A stretch of DNA of 36,652 nt, from NCBI GenBank assembly GCA_900319615.1, contig ONPE01000005.1, positions 1-36,652 of the forward strand. Reading direction: 5' to 3'. Position 1 is the stretch's first letter; every line of letters begins with the position of its first letter. Positions 31,690 through 36,652 of the stretch are shown here, piece after piece. The notes beneath the pieces are model-generated. The model saw only the letters and a program-made list of their open reading frames with translations, was not told where the DNA came from and ran no database searches. The stretch comes from an uncultured Eubacteriales bacterium. Its GTDB lineage: Bacteria > Bacillota > Clostridia > Oscillospirales > Acutalibacteraceae. The position numbers and the translations under genes are program-made.

Positions 31690-33459
31690 TCACTCTTCCC
31701 CCTTCTTGATGATGTTGTCTATATCTACGTCGAGGTTATGGAGGATGTCGTTATAGACCTGCTCTACCTCGTCTTCCTTAACATACTTGAAACGACCGAT
31801 ACGCTCGCGGATAGGCATATCTATCAGAGCATTCAGCTGAGCGCCCATAGGCAGAGCCGCGATGCTCTTGTCATAGAATGCCATGACCAGCTGCATCATA
31901 TGATACTGCTTGTTGAGCGTGGTGTAGGTATCTGTCTCATGGAACGCGTTCTGATGGAGGAAGTCCTCACGAATGGAACGCGCAGCCTCTAACTTGATGC
32001 GGTCGGTGTCGGACAGAGCGTCCATACCGACGAGCTTGACGATCTCTTCGAGCTCGCTTTCCTCCTGCAGCAGCGACATAACTCTCGCGCGCAGATCCAT
32101 CCAGTCGGGAGCTACGTTGTCGGCGTACCACTTAGCCATAGTGTCGACATACAGAGAGTATGAGGTCAGCCAGTTGACAGCCGGGAAGTGACGCTTGTAC
32201 GCAAGCGCCGCGTCAAGTCCCCAGAACACCTTGACGATACGCAGGGTAGCCTGAGATACGGGCTCGGAGATATCGCCGCCGGGAGGCGACACAGCGCCGA
32301 TAACGGACAGCGAGCCCTCCTGCTCATCCGAGCCGAGGGTGATGACTCTGCCGGCTCTCTCATAGAACTGAGCGAGTCTCGAGCCGAGGTACGCGGGATA
32401 GCCCTCTTCACCGGGCATCTCTTCCAAACGGCCGGACATCTCGCGCAGAGCCTCCGCCCATCTGGAGGTCGAGTCCGCCATCAGAGCGACGGAGTAGCCC
32501 ATATCGCGGAAGTACTCGGCGATGGTGATGCCTGTGTATATCGAAGCCTCACGAGCCGCAACGGGCATATCGGAGGTGTTCGCGATCAGAACGGTACGTT
32601 CCATAAGGCTGTGACCTGTCTTGGGATCGAGCAGCTCAGGGAACTCATTCAGAACGTCGGTCATCTCGTTGCCGCGCTCGCCGCAGCCGATGTAGACTAC
32701 GATATCAGCCTCCGCCCATTTTGCGAGCTGATGCTGAACGACCGTCTTGCCGGAGCCGAACGGACCCGGTACGGACGCAACGCCGCCCTTTGCGATCGGG
32801 AACAGCGTGTCGATAACGCGCTGACCGGTGATGAGCGGCATATCGGGAGAGAGTTTCTGTTTATACGGTCTGCCGATTCGGACGGGCCACTTCTGCATGA
32901 GGGTGAGCTCAAAGCGCTCGCCCTTGTCGCTCTCGACGACGGCTACGGTATCCTCTACCTTATATCCGCCGCTCTTTATATCTTTGATCACACCGCCCTT
33001 TTTATCGGGCACCATGATCTTGTGCTCTACGATCTCGGTCTCCTGCACGGTACCGAGGACGTCGCCGGGCTCTACCCTGTCGCCCACCTTGGCGACGGCG
33101 TTGAACTGCCACACCTTGTCGCGCTTGAGAGCCGGTACGGAGATACCGCGGCTGAGGTTGTTGCCGCTGACCTTCATGATATCGTCAAGCGGACGCTGGA
33201 TACCGTCGTATATGCTCTCTATCAGGCCTGGACCGAGCTCGACCGAAAGCTGGCTGCCGGTCGATACGACAGGCTCGCCGGGGCCGAGACCGGAGGTCTC
33301 TTCATAAACCTGGATAGAAGCGCGGTCGCCGTGCATCTCGATGACCTCGCCGATGAGGTTCATGTTCGATACATGCACAACGTCGAACATATTACAGTCG
33401 CGCATACCGTCGGCGATTACCAGCGGACCCGCTACCTTCTTAATTACACCTGTACTCAT
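31690..33459 (-). CDS. ntpA: V-type ATPase catalytic subunit A
   Basis: Subunit A hydrolyses (or makes) ATP in the V1 head. The 589-residue protein has the beta-barrel start GVIKKVAGPLVIADGM, the A-type non-homologous insertion (about 115-190), Walker A GPFGSGKT (232-239), the catalytic Glu261 in GCGERGNEM, and SRWAEALREMSGRLEEMPGEE, then GYPAYL. Length is normal. AAGGAT before the ATG is a weak ribosome site about 12 bases away. A structured repeat element separates it from ntpF upstream. Confidence 0.98.
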   Translation of the reverse strand: MSTGVIKKVAGPLVIADGMRDCNMFDVVHVSNMNLIGEVIEMHGDRASIQVYEETSGLGPGEPVVSTGSQLSVELGPGLIESIYDGIQRPLDDIMKVSGNNLSRGISVPALKRDKVWQFNAVAKVGDRVEPGDVLGTVQETEIVEHKIMVPDKKGGVIKDIKSGGYKVEDTVAVVESDKGERFELTLMQKWPVRIGRPYKQKLSPDMPLITGQRVIDTLFPIAKGGVASVPGPFGSGKTVVQHQLAKWAEADIVVYIGCGERGNEMTDVLNEFPELLDPKTGHSLMERTVLIANTSDMPVAAREASIYTGITIAEYFRDMGYSVALMADSTSRWAEALREMSGRLEEMPGEEGYPAYLGSRLAQFYERAGRVITLGSDEQEGSLSVIGAVSPPGGDISEPVSQATLRIVKVFWGLDAALAYKRHFPAVNWLTSYSLYVDTMAKWYADNVAPDWMDLRARVMSLLQEESELEEIVKLVGMDALSDTDRIKLEAARSIREDFLHQNAFHETDTYTTLNKQYHMMQLVMAFYDKSIAALPMGAQLNALIDMPIRERIGRFKYVKEDEVEQVYNDILHNLDVDIDNIIKKGEE

Positions 33460-33482
33460 AATGTATCAATCCTTTTTATTAA

Positions 33483-33619
33483 TCAGGAGTTAGGAATTAG
33501 GAATTAGGAGTTGATGGCGGGACACCCGCACCCGTTTTATAATTGCAACTGAACACAATTACAATCCAAAACGCGTCAGCGTTTCCCGAAACTCCTCACT
33601 CCTCACTGCTCACTCCTAA
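33483..33619. repeat. 137-bp heptamer-flanked structured element (copy 1) between ntpF and ntpA
   Basis: Left arm 33483-33510 is TCAGGAG, TTAGGAA, TTAGGAA, TTAGGAG. Right arm 33592-33619 on the minus strand is TTAGGAG, TGAGCAG, TGAGGAG, TGAGGAG. The 81-bp core contains hairpins GCGGG-ACA-CCCGC (33517-33529) and AAACGC-GTCA-GCGTTT (33569-33584), the latter between AATCCA and CCC as in copy 2. The right arm touches the ntpF stop codon (33620-33622). Confidence 0.82.
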
Positions 33620-33940
33620 CTATTCGTTAAAAATGTCGCTGCCGACGGCTTTTTCGACAGACTTGCGCACAGCCGAGAGACCCTCGCCGGTGTTGCCCGA
33701 TACGCCTGGTATCAGGATTATCGCGGGCGACGGAGCGCTGCGGTACTTCTCGATCTCTTTATCGAGCATCGCGGCAGCTGCCTCGGTGACGTATATGATG
33801 CTGTAGCTCTCGTTCTGGCACAGCTTTTTGAACATGGTGAAGCCGTCTCCGGACGGATCGAACACATACGGGTCGAGTCCGAGAGCGGCAAAGCCGTATA
33901 TGCTTTCTTTATCTCCTACGACGGCGATCCTGTTAGACAT
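33620..33940 (-). CDS. ntpF: V-type ATPase subunit F
   Basis: Subunit F binds the D shaft in the V1 rotor. The 106-residue protein has the expected small fold: IAVVGDKESIYGFAALGLD at the N-terminus and SIIYVTEAAAAML followed by PAIILIPGVSGNTGEGLSAV. Its ATG lies inside the end of ntpC (8-base overlap). Its TAG stop directly abuts a heptamer repeat arm. Confidence 0.95.
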   Translation of the reverse strand: MSNRIAVVGDKESIYGFAALGLDPYVFDPSGDGFTMFKKLCQNESYSIIYVTEAAAAMLDKEIEKYRSAPSPAIILIPGVSGNTGEGLSAVRKSVEKAVGSDIFNE

Positions 33941-34901
33941 ACATGCTCCTCAGTCTTTCCTTGACCGTTTCCTCACTCAGCCCGTTGACCTTCGCGCACA
34001 GGATAAGGCGCACAGCCTTCATCTCGTTCTCGCGCGCGTTGATATAGGCGACTATCGGCCCGACGCCGAAGGGCTCCCACTTCTGGGACTTCATCTCGTC
34101 GGTAAGATGATCGTCACACCACTTCTCAAAAGCGGACATCGAAGTGCGTATCGCGTCTACGGCGCCACTGTAGCCGGTGGAGCCGAGATAGCTCAACACC
34201 TCGTCCACGCTAACGGCGGCGGCTGAGGCGAGCTTCTTTATATCGAGCGTATCGCACTGAGCCAAAGCTCTGAGGATAAAGTCATGTTTTTTATTGGTTT
34301 TAGCCGAACGTACGGCTATCTTTATATCCGACGCTGCCGTGAACAGCTCGCAGTACAGCTCTATGAGCTCGTTGCCGCTCTCCTTGCCGAGGCGGTAAAC
34401 ATACTCCATGCACGCCTTGTCGATGATCATGTCGCACAGCTGACCGTCGCCGGTCTGCAGCAGCGTGGACATGGCCTCACGCGCAGGCTCGCAAAGGTAC
34501 TCAGGCAGGTGATCATACTCGCGCTTTTTGACTGCGTCATAAAGCTCCACGGGGTCGGTGACGGAGTTGTTCAGGAAAAGTCCGTCGGGCTTTTCATCGC
34601 GTACGATGCACTTGACCGTGACCTTGAGGTTGTGGAAATCGTTGGGCACGCGCAAAAAATCGAGCGCGCTTTTATCTTCAACTATCTCACCGATGAAGTC
34701 CCACAGCCTTTGCTCTTCGAGCGACAAAAGCGCCTCGGGATCCTTTACGCCGGAGCCGTCGCCCCAGCCCTTGTCCCTGAGCAGGCGAAGAGCCGCGTCG
34801 ATATCCCTTGCCGAGAGCAGCGAATTCAGGTCGGCGTCGCTGAGCAGGCGCGTCTCGCGGAAGCGTATACGCGCAACTGCATATGTGTAATCCTGCTGCA
34901 T
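33933..34901 (-). CDS. ntpC: V-type ATPase subunit C (AC39/d type)
   Basis: Subunit C is the socket joining the V1 rotor to the membrane ring. The 322-residue, mostly helical protein shows YTYAVARIRFRETRLLSDAD, DFHNLKVTVKCIVR (the conserved FHNLK motif), and near the C-terminus PFGVGPIVAYINARENEMKA, followed by VRLILCAKVNGLS, typical of the AC39 family. I start at the ATG at 34901, with GGGAGG six bases before; an in-frame start 18 bases earlier lies on that ribosome site. The ntpE stop is 14 bases upstream. Confidence 0.96.
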   Translation of the reverse strand: MQQDYTYAVARIRFRETRLLSDADLNSLLSARDIDAALRLLRDKGWGDGSGVKDPEALLSLEEQRLWDFIGEIVEDKSALDFLRVPNDFHNLKVTVKCIVRDEKPDGLFLNNSVTDPVELYDAVKKREYDHLPEYLCEPAREAMSTLLQTGDGQLCDMIIDKACMEYVYRLGKESGNELIELYCELFTAASDIKIAVRSAKTNKKHDFILRALAQCDTLDIKKLASAAAVSVDEVLSYLGSTGYSGAVDAIRTSMSAFEKWCDDHLTDEMKSQKWEPFGVGPIVAYINARENEMKAVRLILCAKVNGLSEETVKERLRSMYV

Positions 34902-34915
34902 ATCACGCCTCCCTG

Positions 34916-35506
34916 TCAAAACAGGAGCTTTCCGGCTCTGTCGGACAGCGTCTCGGCTTCAGAGGCGAAGATCGCGTCAAAGGAGCAGTTCTGCTCGATG
35001 CCGCCGTATTTGAGGATAAAGCCGGCGTCGATATCGGCGTCCTCTACGGCGAGGGTCAGCCTCCCCTTTGCGGCGGAGTTGACGCGCTCGGGCAGATCAT
35101 ACGGCATACGCTCTTTATCTTTTCTGCCGAAGCAAATTATACCGTCCTCGGGCTGAGAGTACTTCTCTACCATTTGGATGATCAGCGCAAAATACTCGTT
35201 GTCCGGCAGATTCTTCGCGTCATCCAGACCTTTTTTCAGCATAGTCGAGATAATGTCCTGCTTTGCGCGGAGCATGACGCGCTTCTCTTCGAGGTCGGCT
35301 GCGGAATCACCGCGCTTTTTTATATCAGCCACACGCGCGGCGGTCTTTTCCTTACCTGCGGCGGCGACAGACTGAGCCTGATCACGGGCTTCTGCGAGGA
35401 TCTTATCCGCCTTAGCCTGAGCCTCGGCGATGATTTTTTCGCAGACAGCCTGAGTATCCTGCTCGATCTGACTGATGATTACATCTATACCCGACATACC
35501 GATCAC
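34916..35506 (-). CDS. ntpE: V-type ATPase subunit E
   Basis: Subunit E is part of the peripheral stalk (stator). The roughly 196-residue protein has an N-terminal Ala/Lys/Glu-rich coiled coil (about 10-85, with IIAEAQAKADKILAEARDQA) and a small C-terminal domain containing GFILKYGGIEQNCSFDAIF, as expected. The start is uncertain: a GTG at 35506 overlaps the ntpK stop by four bases and suits coupled translation, while an ATG lies nine bases later (35497). Neither has a clear ribosome site. Confidence 0.92.
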   Translation of the reverse strand: MIGMSGIDVIISQIEQDTQAVCEKIIAEAQAKADKILAEARDQAQSVAAAGKEKTAARVADIKKRGDSAADLEEKRVMLRAKQDIISTMLKKGLDDAKNLPDNEYFALIIQMVEKYSQPEDGIICFGRKDKERMPYDLPERVNSAAKGRLTLAVEDADIDAGFILKYGGIEQNCSFDAIFASEAETLSDRAGKLLF

Positions 35507-35991
35507 ATCGCGGCGATGCCGAAAACAGCGAGGATGGAGATCAGCAGAGCAAGGATGGCGTAGGTCTCTACCATAGCAGGCAGGATCAGCGCCTTACCCA
35601 TCTGGTCGGGCTTCTTTGCTACGGTGCCGATAGCGGCGACCGCGCACTTAGACTGGTGAACAGCGGAGAAATAGCCTGCAAATGCGATCGGCAAAGAAGC
35701 TGCGAAGTACAGCAGACCCTGCAGCCAGGTGACCTCCTTGACCTCGCCGATAAGACCGACGTTGGTCAGGATAAGGAAGGCTACCAGCAGACCGTAGATG
35801 CCCTGTGTAGCAGGCAGAAGCTGGAAGATAAGGACTTTACCGAACATGGACGGATCCTCTGCGAGGACTCCGGCTGCGGCTACGCCCGCCTTGCCTACGC
35901 CGATAGCGGAGCCGATGCCCGCTAAGAATGTAGCTACCGCTGCGCCCAACAGCGCGAAGAATAAACCTGAGTTAGCAAAAAATTCTGACAT
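35503..35991 (-). CDS. ntpK: V-type ATPase proteolipid subunit K (c-ring), Na+-type ligands
   Basis: Subunit K forms the ion-carrying membrane ring. The 162-residue protein has four membrane helices as two tandem hairpins. The second hairpin carries the ion-binding Glu142 in PAMVETYAIL; the first has Gln63 instead, in LLPATQGIYG. Compared with the Na+ site of Enterococcus hirae NtpK (L61, T64, Q65, Y68, Q110, E139), L59, T62, Q63, Y66, Q113 and E142 occur with the same spacing. Na+ coupling is therefore likely, by inference. It starts one base after the ntpI stop. Confidence 0.97.
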   Translation of the reverse strand: MSEFFANSGLFFALLGAAVATFLAGIGSAIGVGKAGVAAAGVLAEDPSMFGKVLIFQLLPATQGIYGLLVAFLILTNVGLIGEVKEVTWLQGLLYFAASLPIAFAGYFSAVHQSKCAVAAIGTVAKKPDQMGKALILPAMVETYAILALLISILAVFGIAAM

Positions 35992-35992
35992 T

Positions 35993-36652
35993 TTAGATGT
36001 CCTCCTTGACTGTATAATGCTTTGTATTTATTTTGTAAGGATCGAATCCGCGGCCTCCGCCCTTATAGAACTTGCCGAAGAATTCTACAAACTGCAAACG
36101 ATTTGTGTGTACATAAGCGCCCAGGGCGTTGATACCGATATTAAGCCCGTGACCTATGACAAAGATGATGATGAAGATGATCAGGCTTAAGATGCTGTCG
36201 CCCATCATAGAGCCTATCTGGTTGAACACCTGCGCGATTACGCCGGTAGCAAGACCCAAAGCCAGCAGACGGCTGTATGACAGGATATCGCTGAGATAGC
36301 TCGTGGTGCCGTACAGACCGTAGGCGCCCTTTGCAAGCCTGATGACGGGGTTGCTGCTCTCTCTGCCCGAGAAGAACAGGATGATCACCGCTCCTACTGC
36401 AGCCATGCCCAGGCCGATCTTCATACAGACAGGCGGCAGGACGAAGCCTGCGATATTGCCCATCATCTCCATGGAAAGAAGAGCAATTATCAGACCGCCC
36501 ACCAGCAGGTACCAGCTGATCACATCGTACAGCACGGCAAGATAATCCTTGTTCTTTACAGAGTTATAGGCGTTTATCGCCAAACCGGTGAACAGATGGA
36601 TTATACCCAGCAGGAAGCTGAACATCAGCATACGCATCGGGTCGGTGACGGG
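35993..36652 (-). CDS. ntpI: V-type ATPase subunit I (a), C-terminal membrane part (cut by window edge)
   Basis: Subunit I is the stator membrane protein that forms the ion half-channels with the K ring. The visible 219 residues hold about six membrane helices and the conserved segment ILSYSRLLALGLATGVIA, whose Arg corresponds to the essential ion-path arginine of a-subunits (RLWALSLAH in yeast). It also has HGLNIGINALGAYVHTNRLQ, followed by FVEFFGKFY, the typical C-terminal signature. The cytoplasmic N-terminal half and the start are beyond the window, so the operon promoter is not visible. Confidence 0.96.
   Translation of the reverse strand, partial: PVTDPMRMLMFSFLLGIIHLFTGLAINAYNSVKNKDYLAVLYDVISWYLLVGGLIIALLSMEMMGNIAGFVLPPVCMKIGLGMAAVGAVIILFFSGRESSNPVIRLAKGAYGLYGTTSYLSDILSYSRLLALGLATGVIAQVFNQIGSMMGDSILSLIIFIIIFVIGHGLNIGINALGAYVHTNRLQFVEFFGKFYKGGGRGFDPYKINTKHYTVKEDI

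Noticed and set aside
32188..33507. 439-codon plus-strand open frame antisense to ntpA
   Set aside because: It is an open shadow frame of a highly conserved gene. The same applies to plus-strand frames at 30594-31709, 21394-22422, 15139-16332 and 10433-11512.

Overview
The window looks like the chromosome of a Clostridia-class Bacillota, most likely a Ruminococcus-like Oscillospiraceae. Three things suggest this: the conserved Firmicutes run rpsB-tsf-pyrH-frr-uppS-cdsA-dxr-rseP-ispG-polC, a bacterial V-type ATPase operon in clostridial order (I-K-E-C-F-A-B-D), and a secreted amylase carrying a type I dockerin as in amylosome-forming ruminococci. Genus is inference. No tRNA, rRNA, CRISPR, transposase or phage gene was recognised.

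Layout. 1-2521 (minus): lysine/diaminopimelate genes asd-dapA-dapB (dapB cut by the window edge). 2667-2835: a 169-bp foldback (MITE-like) element just upstream of queA. 2871-5899 (plus): queA, a frameshifted tgt, yajC and a small TIGR04086-type membrane protein. 5943-9890: mixed strands, with an RluA-family pseudouridine synthase, a DUF1294 membrane protein, a secreted GHL10-type glycosidase-like protein, mtaB and an HPr-like protein lacking the phosphoryl-accepting His. 10019-14601 (minus): the dockerin amylase and an AI-2E-family permease. 14680-25747 (minus): polC back to pyrH, covering replication, MEP isoprenoid synthesis, phospholipid and undecaprenyl synthesis, and ribosome recycling. 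25980-27716: tsf and rpsB. 27919-29351: an SleB-like wall hydrolase and a YlmC/YmxH PRC-barrel protein. 29519-36652: the V-ATPase operon, with NtpI cut by the window edge.

Most notable observations: (1) polC is put out of frame by an exact 26-bp tandem duplication; removing one copy restores a full 1448-residue PolC. (2) tgt has lost about 13 nt, and rseP has no AUG/GUG/UUG at its expected start, so several conserved genes carry small lesions or sequence errors. (3) Two about 136-bp intergenic elements sit in the V-ATPase operon. Each has four heptamers, an about 80-bp core and four inverted heptamers; the cores share flanks around hairpins whose stems differ in sequence but not in form. (4) The 169-bp element before queA is an imperfect palindrome over its full length. 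(5) Signals overlap: one terminator arm is also a Shine-Dalgarno site, and another terminator contains the rpsB -35 box.

Most genes are ordinary housekeeping genes. I see no complete new defence or mobile system; the structured intergenic repeats are the best candidate for something undescribed.
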